Source of the DNA: an uncultured Sunxiuqinia sp.
Lineage (GTDB): Bacteria; Bacteroidota; Bacteroidia; Bacteroidales; Prolixibacteraceae
Direction of reading: 5' to 3'
Length of the DNA stretch: 64,000 bases
NCBI RefSeq assembly: GCF_963678245.1
Contig: NZ_OY782770.1
Span: 1,178,001 to 1,242,000 of the forward strand
Below, in pieces: positions 1-9,565 of this stretch. The first letter of the stretch is position 1, and every line of letters starts with the position of its first letter. The position numbers and the translations under genes were made by a program. The notes beneath the pieces were generated by a model. That model worked only from the letters and a program-made list of their open reading frames with translations. It was not told the DNA's origin and ran no database searches.

Positions 1-69
1 CATCAAAAAAAGTCAATAAAACCTATCGACAGAAAAACTCTGGCCCGTGTTCTTTTCTTATATTTAAGT

Positions 70-549
70 ATGATTTGCAACAAAATAATTAGCGGAGGAC
101 AAACCGGTGTTGACCGGGCTGCATTAGATGCTTGTCTTAATGCCAAGTTCTCCTGTGGAGGCTGGTGTCCTGCAGGCCGAAAGGCGGAAGACGGTGAAAT
201 CCCGTTAACCTATCCACTCCAGGAAATTTGGAGCACCAGTTATGATGATCGCACCAGAAAAAACATCAATGAATCAGATGCCACTTTGATCGTTTATGAG
301 GAGAAATTAAGTGGTGGCACCTTGCTAACTTATAATTATGCCTCAGAAAAGAACAAACCGATTTTCCTTTTCAAGGTTTCTCCATTTCTCATTGACGAAA
401 CCTTGGAACAGCTCTTTCATTTTCTTAAAATCAATCAGGTCGAAACCTTAAATATTGCCGGGGCACGGGCGAGCATGTGGGATAAAGCCTACGAATTGAG
501 CTACTTGATTACAGCTAAGCTAATTCAGAAAATCAATAGTCCGACCTAA
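70..549 (+). CDS. Putative molybdenum carrier-like SLOG-fold protein
   Basis: A 159-residue soluble protein with no signal peptide or membrane segment. The N-terminus reads IISGGQTGVDRAALDAC, followed by a GWCPAGRKAEDG segment and a later SGGT motif. This is the nucleotide-binding layout of the 'putative molybdenum carrier' family (PF12694-like), within the SLOG/lysine decarboxylase-like Rossmann superfamily. The family name comes from homology to a molybdenum cofactor carrier protein, and a real cofactor or nucleotide ligand has not been shown for most bacterial members. The length is normal for the family. It stands alone and converges on the uxuA pair downstream. The family call is good; the biochemical role is unknown. 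Confidence 0.75.
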   Translation: MICNKIISGGQTGVDRAALDACLNAKFSCGGWCPAGRKAEDGEIPLTYPLQEIWSTSYDDRTRKNINESDATLIVYEEKLSGGTLLTYNYASEKNKPIFLFKVSPFLIDETLEQLFHFLKINQVETLNIAGARASMWDKAYELSYLITAKLIQKINSPT

Positions 550-570
550 CCAACGCATAACTTACCGGTT

Positions 571-1782
571 CTATTTTTCGGCAAGCATCCGTACCATGCC
601 CAATTCCAATCCGGTCAGTTCGGCCAAACCTTTTAAACGGCCAATTAACGGGTATCCAGGGTTAGCATCGTTCTCATAGTCAGTCAACATTTTGATACCA
701 TGATCCGGACGAACCGGAATTCGAATATCTTCTCGGCCCCTCTCTTTTCTAGAGTGCTGTTCTTCCAATAGCGCTTTCATTATCGGAAAAAGATCAACAT
801 CACCTTCAATATGCCCTGATTCGTGAAAGCAGCCATCCGGTAAAAATACATTGTTGCGCAGGTGGGCAAAATGAATGCGCGAACCGAGTTTTTTCACAAT
901 CCCGGGCAAATCATTTCCTCGATTCACCGATAACGATCCCGTACAAAAGGTAAGTCCGTTTGAAATCGAATCAACCTGATCACAAATCCATTCCAAATCA
1001 TCTTGCGTACTCACAATCCGTGGAAGTCCCAATACCGAGAATGGCGGATCATCCGGATGAACGCACAGCTTCACCCCTGCCCCTTCGGCCACCGGAATAA
1101 CATCCCTCAAGAACAAGGATAGATGCTCCCGCAATCGGGTATGATTAATTTCTTTGTAGTGATCAATTAAATCGAGAAAAGTCTGTTTGAAATCCAGAGC
1201 CGAGCTGTCAACGGTACCATTGATGAAACCCTGCGTAACGACAATAATATTGTAAGCAAGTTTTTCTTTTTCTTCATCGCTCATTTGCTGGGCTTTTTGT
1301 GCTGCTTTCTTTACAATCTCCGGAGGGTAATCCTTTTCTGCTCCTTCCCGATTCAAGATAAAAACATCGAAAGCCACAAAAGTTGGAAAGTCGAAAAACA
1401 TAACTTCTCCCCCACTTTTCAATTTGTAATGCAAGTCGGTACGAGCCCAATCCAACACAGGCATAAAATTATAGCAAATTCGATCAATGCCACACTCTCC
1501 AAGGTTGCGAATCGATTGCTTGTAATTCTCAATCAGCCGGGGATAATCAGCATTGTGCGTTTTTATTCCTTCGGAAACCGGCAAACTCTCCACCACTGAC
1601 CAACGCATACCAAAATGTTCAATTTGGTCTTTTACCTTTCGAATCTCCTCAACAGGCCAAACTTCCCCATTCGGGATATGATGCAAAGCGGTTACCACCC
1701 CTTCGATACCCATTTGCTTCAGATCAGCAAGGCTCACCCGATCTTTATCTCCAAACCAACGCCACGTTTTCTCAAGCCCCAT
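571..1782 (-). CDS. uxuA: Mannonate dehydratase
   Basis: This is cytosolic D-mannonate dehydratase, which converts D-mannonate to 2-keto-3-deoxygluconate in the glucuronate branch of hexuronate catabolism. The 403-residue protein has the UxuA N-terminus (TWRWFGDKD, then GVVTALHHIPNGEVW). It also has the conserved metal/substrate-site segments CVHPDDPP, FAHLRNN and RPDHG in the usual order. The length matches the family. The start codon lies 17 bp after the end of the SDR gene at 1800-2609 on the same strand, so the two are very likely one operon, and the partner supplies the preceding reduction step. The AraC-type regulator at 2736 is divergent and is the obvious candidate regulator, by position only. 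Confidence 0.95.
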   Translation of the reverse strand: MGLEKTWRWFGDKDRVSLADLKQMGIEGVVTALHHIPNGEVWPVEEIRKVKDQIEHFGMRWSVVESLPVSEGIKTHNADYPRLIENYKQSIRNLGECGIDRICYNFMPVLDWARTDLHYKLKSGGEVMFFDFPTFVAFDVFILNREGAEKDYPPEIVKKAAQKAQQMSDEEKEKLAYNIIVVTQGFINGTVDSSALDFKQTFLDLIDHYKEINHTRLREHLSLFLRDVIPVAEGAGVKLCVHPDDPPFSVLGLPRIVSTQDDLEWICDQVDSISNGLTFCTGSLSVNRGNDLPGIVKKLGSRIHFAHLRNNVFLPDGCFHESGHIEGDVDLFPIMKALLEEQHSRKERGREDIRIPVRPDHGIKMLTDYENDANPGYPLIGRLKGLAELTGLELGMVRMLAEK

Positions 1783-1799
1783 AACTTACCTTTAAATAG

Positions 1800-2609
1800 C
1801 TAAACACCGCTGAACGCACTAAAACCGCCATCAACCGGGATAATTGTTCCGGTAATGAAACTTGCGGCATCGGAGCATAGAAATTGAACAATGCCGTTTA
1901 ATTCGTTAATGTCACCAAAGCGTTTCATCGGGGTGCGAGCCAATACTTTTTTGCTTCGTTCGGTGTAGCTGCCATCCGGGTTGATCAATACCGCACGATT
2001 CTGATCGCCAATAAAAAAACCGGGAGCAATCGCATTCACACGTAATTTCTCTCCAAACTTAAGAGCCATTTCCATCGCCATCCATTGGGTGAAAATATTG
2101 ATTCCGGTTTTAGCAACAGAATATCCCATTACCCGTGTAATAGCCGAATAAGTGGCCATTGATGAAACGTTTATGATATTGCCTTTCCCGTTTTTTGCCA
2201 TCGCTTCTCCGAAAATCAAACTTGGAACTACCGTGCCATGCATATTTACATCGGTCACCTTTCGGTAGTCAGTCAACTTCATATCAAAAATGGTTTGCTC
2301 CTCGGTTAATGTGGCACCCGGGATATTTCCGCCTGCAGCATTAATCAGGATATCAATCGCCCCCCATTTATCAAGAATCTCATCGCGAACTTCTTTCAGT
2401 CGCTCTTCATCCAACACATCACAAGGGAAAGCTTCAATTTCGCCAATAGATTTCAGTGCTTCTACTTTCTTATTCAGCCGTTCTTCATTTCGCCCAAGAA
2501 TAGCCACTTTTACGCCTGCTTCCAACAAGCTTTGAGCGATACTCCCGCCCAACACACCACCACCTCCGGTAACGATGGCAATTTGTCCTTCAATATTAAA
2601 ATTATTCAT
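1800..2609 (-). CDS. SDR-family oxidoreductase, probable D-fructuronate reductase
   Basis: A classical short-chain dehydrogenase of 269 residues. The N-terminal NAD(P)-binding glycine motif is VTGGGGVLGGSIA, NAAGG comes mid-protein, the catalytic Ser region is INVSSMATYS, and the Tyr/Lys pair is in YSVAKTG. The C-terminus carries FITGTIIPVDGGFSAF. In Bacteroidota, SDR proteins of this type next to uxuA are generally taken to reduce D-fructuronate to D-mannonate in place of the classical long-chain UxuB. Here it is the first gene of a two-gene operon with uxuA. The family assignment is certain, while the substrate is inferred from the neighbour. Confidence 0.85.
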   Translation of the reverse strand: MNNFNIEGQIAIVTGGGGVLGGSIAQSLLEAGVKVAILGRNEERLNKKVEALKSIGEIEAFPCDVLDEERLKEVRDEILDKWGAIDILINAAGGNIPGATLTEEQTIFDMKLTDYRKVTDVNMHGTVVPSLIFGEAMAKNGKGNIINVSSMATYSAITRVMGYSVAKTGINIFTQWMAMEMALKFGEKLRVNAIAPGFFIGDQNRAVLINPDGSYTERSKKVLARTPMKRFGDINELNGIVQFLCSDAASFITGTIIPVDGGFSAFSGV

Positions 2610-2680
2610 GGTATAGATTTAGAACTTGTTAATGAATAAACGTCGCCTCAAAAATAGAATGAATTACGTCTTCTATCTAG

Positions 2681-2712
2681 TTGTATTTGTGCATGAATTT
2701 ACAATATATTTG
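2681..2712 (+). promoter_or_regulatory. Bacteroidota-type promoter for the AraC gene
   Basis: TTG at 2681-2683 and TATATTTG at 2705-2712 are separated by 21 bp. They match the -33 TTG and -7 TAnnTTTG elements of the Bacteroidota primary sigma factor. The ATG of the AraC gene follows 23 bp after the -7 box. It lies in the divergent spacer with the uxu operon. Confidence 0.6.
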
Positions 2713-2735
2713 CAAACCAATCAAATCGCGGATTA

Positions 2736-3617
2736 ATGAAAATCATGCATGAACAGCTGAATATTAAGAATGAAAGCTCCTTAAAAGTAAAGTGGGACGA
2801 TTTTCCACATTTCACTTTTCCATGGCATTTTCATCCTGAATATGAACTAGTGTATGTAATTGAAAGTTTCGGAACCCGGTTTATTGGTGACAGCGTGGAA
2901 AATTTTGAAGCGGGCGATCTGATTTTGTTGGGTTCAAACGTGCCCCACTTTTGGAAAAATAATGAATTATTTCATCGAAATGATCCGCAGTATAAAGTCA
3001 AGGCTGTTGTTATTCATTTTCCTGAAGATTTTTTCAAACAGCAAATTGATCATGATCAAGAATTTCAGGCAATCAGTCACTTATTGAAAAAAGCCGGGCG
3101 CGGAATTCATTTCTCAACTTCCGTCGCCAACCGCCTGCAAAAAGACATTTTAAAATTACTGCGTCTGAAAGGTCTTAGGCGAACCTTGCATTTTGTTGAT
3201 TTGCTGGATCAGTTGGCTACCACTAAAAATCAACGATTGCTGGCTAGCGAATCCTACCAAGCCAACCTGCACGATTTGTCGAGCGATCGGCTCGATAAAG
3301 TGATGCATTTTATCAATTCAAATTACAGGCAAGATTTAAAAGTTACAATGATTGCCCAACATGTAAGCATGAACACCAGTGCATTTTGCCGCTATTTCAA
3401 AAATAAAACCGGTAAATCAGCTACTGAATTTGTCAATGAAATGCGAATTGGATACGCCTGCAAATTATTACTTGAAAACAAGCAAAACATCTCTCAAATC
3501 TGTTTTGAGAGCGGCTTCAACAACCTTTCAAACTTCAATCACTGTTTCAAACGTATGAAATCATTTTCGCCCAGCCAATACCGAAAATTATACCACCTAA
3601 ACAGTCAAGTTAGTTAA
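2736..3617 (+). CDS. AraC-family transcriptional regulator
   Basis: A 293-residue regulator. The N-terminal half is a cupin-type ligand domain (HFTFPWHFHPEYELVYV, with GDLILLGSNVPHFW), which suits sugar or sugar-acid sensing. The C-terminal roughly 100 residues hold the double helix-turn-helix of the AraC family: MIAQHVSMNTSAFCRYFK, then ISQICFESGFNNLSNFNHCFK, then SPSQYRK. The total length is typical. The gene is divergent from the uxuA/SDR operon with a 126 bp spacer, so control of hexuronate catabolism is the simplest role. A second ATG three codons in (2745) is also possible as the start. Confidence 0.9.
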   Translation: MKIMHEQLNIKNESSLKVKWDDFPHFTFPWHFHPEYELVYVIESFGTRFIGDSVENFEAGDLILLGSNVPHFWKNNELFHRNDPQYKVKAVVIHFPEDFFKQQIDHDQEFQAISHLLKKAGRGIHFSTSVANRLQKDILKLLRLKGLRRTLHFVDLLDQLATTKNQRLLASESYQANLHDLSSDRLDKVMHFINSNYRQDLKVTMIAQHVSMNTSAFCRYFKNKTGKSATEFVNEMRIGYACKLLLENKQNISQICFESGFNNLSNFNHCFKRMKSFSPSQYRKLYHLNSQVS

Positions 3618-3747
3618 GTGAATCTTCTTTCAAACTTACGTGCAACACATAATAAATACCATTCTAAATTCACACTTGTAAGAACAATCTATCTTTCAAG
3701 GTGTTTTGTTCAGTTATGGGGTTGAAATATGCCCATATTATAAATGT

Positions 3748-5298
3748 ATGAGAATGAATGAGATTATTGAGATGAAAAAAACTTCCTCGGAAAGGAATTC
3801 AACTACCCAAGAGCCAATCGAGCAATTTTTAGCAAAGCTTAAAGACAAAATGAAACAAGTCTATCATCAACGAGGTGATATTGACAAATACAGCCAGCAA
3901 CGGGGATTGCCTCCTTTTGTGCTTCGCGAAATCATGGAATGTAATCCGCTATCGATCGGAATTCCGAAGGAATATGGTGGTCGTGGTGCCATCATGCGCG
4001 AAAACATTGCACTGCTTGAAGCAGCGTCGTACGAATCGCTGGCTCTGTCGCTGACTTTTGGAATTAATTCAGCCCTGTTTTTACAGCCCGTTGGAAAGTA
4101 CGCACAGGAAGAGACTAAAGCTTCGGTTTTCAAACGCTTTTTGGAACAGCGAAACATGGGTGGACTGATGATTACCGAGCCTGATTACGGCAGCGATGCC
4201 CTGAACATGCAAACATCATGTACTGAAGAAGAAGACTATTTCCAGCTGAATGGGAAAAAACACTGGGCCGGATTAACCGGATGGGCTGACTATTGGCTGC
4301 TCACCGCCAGACAAAAAACGGGAAAAGGTGATCTGAAACGCGACATCGACTTCTTTATTTGCGATGTAACCCAACCCAATCAGGGCATTCAGGTTGAAGA
4401 GTTTTTTGACAACCTTGGATTGTATCAGATTCCCTACGGACGAAACCATATTGATGTAAAAATTCCAAAAACGCATCGCCTGCAACCTCATTCAACGGGG
4501 GTTAAAATGATGTTGGATTTACTGCATCGTTCACGCATGCAGTTTCCGGGAATGGCCATGGGTTTTATTCATCGTATTATGGATGAAGCAATCGACCATT
4601 GCAAACAACGATTAGTCGGAGGGAAAAGCTTATTGAACTACGATCAGGTTCAGGAGCGTTTATCGAAATTACAAGCCTCATTTACGGTTTGCTCGGCCAT
4701 GTGCTCAAACAGTGCAAAAAAGGCCGGTGTTGAAAACGACCTGACAGGAATAGGCATTGAAGCAAACGCGGTTAAATCGGTAATTACCGACCTGATGCAA
4801 GAAGCAGCTCAATCGCTTACCCAGTTGGTTGGCGCAAAAGCATACAAGCTAAGCCATCTTGGAGGACGTGGAATTGTTGACAGCCGTCCGTTCCAGATTT
4901 TTGAGGGATCGAATGATATTCTTTATGCTCAGATTTCAGAAGGAATTGTAAAGCAAATGCGCAAGCTGAAAGAAACAAACTTATTCAATTTCCTGAAAGG
5001 ATATGAATTAACCAGTCGCTCAGCCGACCAATTAAAAGACCTCTTCAACTTTAACTTGAATCTGCAACTACCTCAACGTAAAATGGTGGAACTGGGACAA
5101 GTTATTGGTCGTGTTATTTCGATGGACATGGTACACAGATTGGCCGACGAAGGATTTCGCAGCGAGCTTATTGAAGGTGGAGTAAACATGCTTCAGCAAG
5201 AAATTACACAAACCATGAGCAAATTCAAATCAAAAACACTTGACTTGGTTATTGAAGATTATCAGGATGACAGTTCCTGGCTTCAATTTTCAATCTGA
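3748..5298 (+). CDS. Acyl-CoA dehydrogenase family protein
   Basis: An FAD-dependent acyl-CoA dehydrogenase-like enzyme of about 510 residues. It has GGLMITEPDYGSDALNMQT (middle beta-domain, substrate/FAD contact), GKKHWAGLTGWADYWLL, and the C-terminal QIFEGSNDILYAQISEG segment typical of the family. It is longer than the usual 380-400 residues because of a C-terminal extension after the dehydrogenase fold. The open frame extends upstream to a TTG at 3706. ATG codons at 3748, 3754 and 3772 are all possible starts, and the first was chosen without a clear ribosome binding site. There is no electron-transfer flavoprotein or thiolase nearby, so the substrate cannot be named. Confidence 0.85.
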   Translation: MRMNEIIEMKKTSSERNSTTQEPIEQFLAKLKDKMKQVYHQRGDIDKYSQQRGLPPFVLREIMECNPLSIGIPKEYGGRGAIMRENIALLEAASYESLALSLTFGINSALFLQPVGKYAQEETKASVFKRFLEQRNMGGLMITEPDYGSDALNMQTSCTEEEDYFQLNGKKHWAGLTGWADYWLLTARQKTGKGDLKRDIDFFICDVTQPNQGIQVEEFFDNLGLYQIPYGRNHIDVKIPKTHRLQPHSTGVKMMLDLLHRSRMQFPGMAMGFIHRIMDEAIDHCKQRLVGGKSLLNYDQVQERLSKLQASFTVCSAMCSNSAKKAGVENDLTGIGIEANAVKSVITDLMQEAAQSLTQLVGAKAYKLSHLGGRGIVDSRPFQIFEGSNDILYAQISEGIVKQMRKLKETNLFNFLKGYELTSRSADQLKDLFNFNLNLQLPQRKMVELGQVIGRVISMDMVHRLADEGFRSELIEGGVNMLQQEITQTMSKFKSKTLDLVIEDYQDDSSWLQFSI

Positions 5299-5332
5299 AA
5301 AATATAGCTATAACACGTTTCACTTTTAGACG

Positions 5333-5368
5333 AAAGATATCAATCCTCCTGATTGGTATCTTTTTTTT
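5333..5368 (+). terminator. Intrinsic terminator after acyl-CoA dehydrogenase
   Basis: AAGATATCAATC and GATTGGTATCTT form a 12-bp stem with one mismatch around a CTCCT loop, followed by an uninterrupted T run on the plus strand. It closes the acyl-CoA dehydrogenase unit and isolates the FUSC gene. Confidence 0.8.
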
Positions 5369-5471
5369 GAATATCCGTGAGTTTACCTGAGGTCATTCAG
5401 TTGCCATGAAATGAGCAATGATTTATTAATTTTGTTTCAATTAGAAGCGACACTGAAAATTGAAGTAAAGC

Positions 5472-7631
5472 ATGAGTGAGAAAAATCAATGGCTCTCGGT
5501 CTTCATTAATCCTTTGCGAAAGCACGCGTGGTTTGAAGTATTCCGACAGACTTTTTGGAGCAATCCTGACCGGTTGATGGCTGCCAAAGCGACCTTTGCG
5601 ATTGCCTTGCTGGCTGTTCCATTCGTCGCTGCCGGAAAATCGGTTATTGGCATTACTCTGGCTTTGGGAGCTTTAGCCGGTGCCCTTTCCGAAACCGACG
5701 ATCATCCCCGGGGAAGAATCAAATCGCTGGCACTAAAAGTCGTAAGCTTCGGATTTTCAAGCTTTGCTGTCGCCCTATTAAATCCCTACCCAATTATTTT
5801 AGGTTTCGGACTTGCGATCTCCACCATTGGTTTTATCCTCATTGGTGGATTGAGTGAGCGATACCGGGGAGTTACCTTTGGTGCGATACTCGTTGGCATT
5901 TATACCATGCTGGGTATCGACAATAGTACAAGTTGGTACTTGCAGCCTATTTTTCTTTCGGCCGGAGCCCTGTTTTATGGGTTGCTTTCGCTCGTATTGC
6001 TTTTTTATCATCCGTGGCGATTACTGGAAGAACAATTAGCCAGAGGTTACCTGGCCTTAGCAACTTATCTCGAAGAAAAAGCGAAACTATTTCCAAGCGA
6101 CAAAACACGGCAGGGACAGTTACGAAATCAGTTGGCACTTCAAAACGTAGAATTAGTTGCCGCGCTGGATCGATGTAAAGACGTACTGAATAGTTACGGC
6201 GATGCGGTGAAGGATGAGGAGCCATTGAAACCATACATGCGCTATTTCATGCTTTTGCAAAGCTTGCACGAAAGGGCTGCTTCCAGCCACGAGCGCTACG
6301 ATTTGCTGAGTGACGACCCGGAAAATAAAGAGCTACTGGAAGGGATTGGGCAAACGCTTCTGCAGCTATCATTGGCCATCAAGCAATTTGCGAATAGTCT
6401 GCTAACCGGAACGCCTTATCGGCATCCTGTTTCGTTAGCCTGGATGGTAAATGCTTTGAAAGACCAGTTCGAAAAAGCTGAAAATAAAGCGACGCATCCG
6501 TTGGCGCCACTCATCAATAACCTGAACCGATCACATCAGTCGCTGGCCAAATTAAACGAAGATCAGCAACGAAGTATAACGCCACGTCTGGCCAAAGATG
6601 AACGAACCATTGGCGAACGACTGAAAGCTCAGCTAAACTGGAACCATCCACGGCTGCGGTATGCTATTCGGCTTAGTTTATGTTTTCTGGTTGGCTTTGC
6701 AATTTCCGAGGGATTTCAAATCGTGAGGGGAGAGTGGATCATCCTTACCAGTTTATTTGTTTGCCAACCCAGTTACAGTGAAACCCGCCGACGCCTGCTA
6801 CAACGCGTTTTGGGAACTCTCACCGGAGTTATTGCAGGTGTGCTTATCGTTCAGCTATTCCCGACCAGTGCCGGACAACTGCTGCTCATGCTGGCATCAG
6901 CTTTTACCTTTCTGTTTTGGCTGCGTCGGAACTATTCAATCTCTGTTATTTTCATTACCATTTTTGTGCTCAGTGCATTCAGCCTGATTACCGATGAAGG
7001 GGTAGCCATCATGTTTCCTCGTTTGGTTGATACCGTAATTGGTTCGGTGCTGGCTATTATTAGTGTGAGGTTACTTTGGCCCGACTGGCAATACAAACGT
7101 CTGCCCGGTCTCATTAAAGAGGCGCTGAGTAAAAACACGGCCTACTTTCAAGCCATCATTAACGAATATGAACACGAATCGACTGAGGATGATTTTGATT
7201 ACCGGGTAGCACGCCGACAGGCACACCGAGCCGACAACGCCCTGGTGTTAGCCTGGCGAGGCATGCAAATGGAGCCCAAAAGTCGACAGCACTTTCGCAA
7301 ACAGGCCTTCACCCTCACCTACCTTAACCATGCGCTATTGTCTTATTTATCGGCACTGGGGGCACATCGTCAGCAGCAGCTAACTACAATTGAGCTGTTA
7401 TCGATTGCTAAAGATGTATTGGCGGCTTTGCAGAAAGTTACCGATTCGATGCAAGTTCAAAACGGCACGAACAGCAAACACATTGACAACCTGATGAATG
7501 AAATTAAGGAGCATTTAAACAATACCGAGCAAGGAGAAACGCAGCAGCAATTTAACTTGCTATTCAACATTGCTGATGTTACAGCCCACATTCTAAAACG
7601 GGCAAACGTATTGGACATTCATCAAAAATAA
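5472..7631 (+). CDS. FUSC/YccS-type inner-membrane protein
   Basis: A 719-residue integral membrane protein with two hydrophobic blocks of several helices each (about residues 35-180 and 400-530). A long charged cytoplasmic region lies between them, and a further helical soluble tail follows. This is the two-block layout of the YccS/YhfK and aromatic acid exporter (FUSC) families. The second block begins after HPRLRYAIRLSLCFLVGF and contains REGEWIILTSLFVCQPSY-like residues, in which a WIxLT stretch is conserved among FUSC proteins. The transported substrate is not known for the bacterial YccS group. The gene is flanked by a terminator upstream and a separate peptidase downstream. Confidence 0.85.
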   Translation: MSEKNQWLSVFINPLRKHAWFEVFRQTFWSNPDRLMAAKATFAIALLAVPFVAAGKSVIGITLALGALAGALSETDDHPRGRIKSLALKVVSFGFSSFAVALLNPYPIILGFGLAISTIGFILIGGLSERYRGVTFGAILVGIYTMLGIDNSTSWYLQPIFLSAGALFYGLLSLVLLFYHPWRLLEEQLARGYLALATYLEEKAKLFPSDKTRQGQLRNQLALQNVELVAALDRCKDVLNSYGDAVKDEEPLKPYMRYFMLLQSLHERAASSHERYDLLSDDPENKELLEGIGQTLLQLSLAIKQFANSLLTGTPYRHPVSLAWMVNALKDQFEKAENKATHPLAPLINNLNRSHQSLAKLNEDQQRSITPRLAKDERTIGERLKAQLNWNHPRLRYAIRLSLCFLVGFAISEGFQIVRGEWIILTSLFVCQPSYSETRRRLLQRVLGTLTGVIAGVLIVQLFPTSAGQLLLMLASAFTFLFWLRRNYSISVIFITIFVLSAFSLITDEGVAIMFPRLVDTVIGSVLAIISVRLLWPDWQYKRLPGLIKEALSKNTAYFQAIINEYEHESTEDDFDYRVARRQAHRADNALVLAWRGMQMEPKSRQHFRKQAFTLTYLNHALLSYLSALGAHRQQQLTTIELLSIAKDVLAALQKVTDSMQVQNGTNSKHIDNLMNEIKEHLNNTEQGETQQQFNLLFNIADVTAHILKRANVLDIHQK

Positions 7632-7717
7632 CAAAGGCAAATCCATGAGTTTTCTCGTATTCGATGTCAAGGGAATGCCTTATCTTTACTAATCGAGTGT
7701 AAACAACAAAAACTACA

Positions 7718-9088
7718 ATGATGAAACATATTGAAACATACATTGAAAATAATAAAGACCGCTTTTTAGATGAACTATTTGGCTTGATTCGAATTCCTTC
7801 GGTCAGCTCTATTGAAGCCCACAAACCAGACATGTATAAGGCTGCGGAATATTGGAAAGAACTGCTTCTCAGTTCGGGAGCCGATCAAGCACAGGTTTTT
7901 GAAACCAATGGTAATCCGGTTACTTACGCCAAGAAAATCATTGATCCCTCAAAGCCAACCGTGTTGGTATATAGCCACATGGATGTGATGCCTGCTGAAC
8001 CCCTGGAGCTATGGAATTCGCCTGCTTTTGAACCGGAAGTACGTGATGGTAAAATATGGGCGCGAGGTGCCGATGACGATAAAGGTCAGGGCATGATGCA
8101 CGCCAAAGCTTTTGAGCTGATGGTAAAGACCAACACCCTGCCCTGCAATGTCAAATTTATGATTGAAGGAGAGGAAGAAATTGGCTCTCCCAACCTAGGT
8201 AAGTGGTGCGAAGAAAATAAAGAAATGCTGAGTGCTGATGTTATTTTGGTTTCCGACACCACCATGCTGGCGCCCGGTAAGCCAGCCATTACTACCGGCC
8301 TGCGCGGACTAGCCTATTGGCAGGTGGAAGTCACCGGCCCCAACCGCGATCTGCATTCAGGATTGTATGGCGGCGCCATTGCCAACCCCATCAATACATT
8401 GGCTAAGTTAATAGCACAAATGACCGACGACAACGGGCACATCACCATTCCCGGTTTTTACGATGATGTATTGGAAGTTTCCACCGAAGAGCGGGCCTTA
8501 TTGGCGAAAACACCTTTTGATCTGGAAAGCTATAAAAAAGCCCTTTCCGTTGATGAACTGGACGGCGAAAAAGGCTATTCTACCATCGAGCGCACCGGCA
8601 TTCGCCCATCGTTTGATGTGTGTGGCATTTGGGGCGGTTACTCGGGCGAAGGAGCCAAAACTGTTTTACCATCAAGAGCTTTTGCCAAAATCAGCTGTCG
8701 CCTGGTTCCCAATCAAAACCATGAGAAAATTGCCGAGCAGTTTAAGATCCATTTGGAGAGCATTGCTCCAAACTCGGTTAAGGTGGAGGTAACCTCGCTG
8801 CATGGCGGCCAGGGGTATGTTTGCCCAATCGATTTACCTGCCTATCAGGCTGCGGAACAAGCTTACATCGACGTATTCGGACAGCGGCCTATTCCTGTTC
8901 GTAGCGGTGGTTCTATTCCAATTATTTCCACCTTTGAACAGGTGTTGGGTATTAAAACAATTTTGATGGGCTTTGGACTGGAGTCGGATGCCATTCACTC
9001 ACCAAACGAGAATTTCCCATTGGAACAGTTCTACAAAGGCATTACCACTATCCCATTGTTTTATAAGTATTTTGCCGAGAAAAAATAA
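7718..9088 (+). CDS. M20-family dipeptidase (zinc metallopeptidase)
   Basis: A 456-residue cytosolic M20 peptidase of the carnosinase/PepV-like group. The dinuclear zinc ligands can be followed: His in YSHMDVMPAE, Asp in ARGADDDKGQ, the catalytic Glu pair in EGEEEIGSPN, Asp in VSDTTML, and the final His in DAIHSPNENFP. A dimerisation (lid) domain lies between about residues 200 and 350, marked by RDLHSGLYGGAIANP. The length is normal. It probably hydrolyses dipeptides or related N-acylated amino acids, and the exact substrate is not readable from sequence. It has no operon partner. Confidence 0.92.
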   Translation: MMKHIETYIENNKDRFLDELFGLIRIPSVSSIEAHKPDMYKAAEYWKELLLSSGADQAQVFETNGNPVTYAKKIIDPSKPTVLVYSHMDVMPAEPLELWNSPAFEPEVRDGKIWARGADDDKGQGMMHAKAFELMVKTNTLPCNVKFMIEGEEEIGSPNLGKWCEENKEMLSADVILVSDTTMLAPGKPAITTGLRGLAYWQVEVTGPNRDLHSGLYGGAIANPINTLAKLIAQMTDDNGHITIPGFYDDVLEVSTEERALLAKTPFDLESYKKALSVDELDGEKGYSTIERTGIRPSFDVCGIWGGYSGEGAKTVLPSRAFAKISCRLVPNQNHEKIAEQFKIHLESIAPNSVKVEVTSLHGGQGYVCPIDLPAYQAAEQAYIDVFGQRPIPVRSGGSIPIISTFEQVLGIKTILMGFGLESDAIHSPNENFPLEQFYKGITTIPLFYKYFAEKK

Positions 9089-9154
9089 GCATTGGAATTT
9101 CCTGCACTTCCTCTCGGTGCTCTTACAGGAGAATGTGATTGAAGTAAGCACGAT

Positions 9155-9180
9155 CGTCTAGCGGTTGAAGCCGCTAGACG
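9155..9180 (+). terminator. Perfect 10-bp hairpin after the dipeptidase gene
   Basis: CGTCTAGCGG and CCGCTAGACG form a perfect stem around TTGAAG, 66 bp after the dipeptidase stop. No long T run follows directly (TCATTCTGAT, then an A-rich tract). It is either a weak terminator or an mRNA-end stabilising structure. Confidence 0.5.
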
Positions 9181-9240
9181 TCATTCTGATAAAAAAAATA
9201 AAATTCTATTTATCTTCTTTTAGTTCATTTTTTTTCAGAT

Positions 9241-9560
9241 GAATATCCAGCTGACTCAATCAGTAAGTTTCGGGTGAATGAAGCAGGCAAGTTGCCAATT
9301 TGGTGGTCAGTTTGCTCCGGGGACGGCACAAACTGCCAATTAAATCGGGGAAAGTGCCGAGGGGAGGCTCAACAAGTCCAATGGGAACCGAGAAATCGGT
9401 CGGGGAAACGCTAAAACCCTCGATAGAGGGTCAAAACCTGCCGCAATAATAATAAAATCAAGGGTTTCAGGATTTACATGAAGACATCAGTCGGGGAATT
9501 TAGAACCGCCGTGAGGATTCGATTTCCACCAACTACTCATTTTCTAACTGCCGAAAATGT
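9241..9560 (+). ncRNA. Candidate structured non-coding RNA (unidentified)
   Basis: This gap carries no credible ORF but is unusually G-rich and rich in hairpins. At 9308-9335 CAGTTTG pairs with CAAACTG, enclosing CCG/CGG capped by GGGA, and outer AATT/GG bases at about 9298-9304 pair with CCAATT at 9336-9341. At 9387-9400 ACCGA and TCGGT enclose a GAAA tetraloop. At 9416-9431 ACCCTC and GAGGGT enclose GATA. The octamer TCGGGGAA occurs three times (near 9345, 9399 and 9491). A plus-strand terminator follows at 9566. I do not recognise the family. A degenerate remnant of a mobile element is an alternative. Confidence 0.35.
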
Positions 9561-9565
9561 GTGGT

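Noticed and set aside
9241-9560. Group II intron or integron attachment site
   Set aside because: The hairpins with GNRA-like loops prompted the idea, but I could not find domain V, intron boundary sequences, an attC core or any reverse transcriptase frame.
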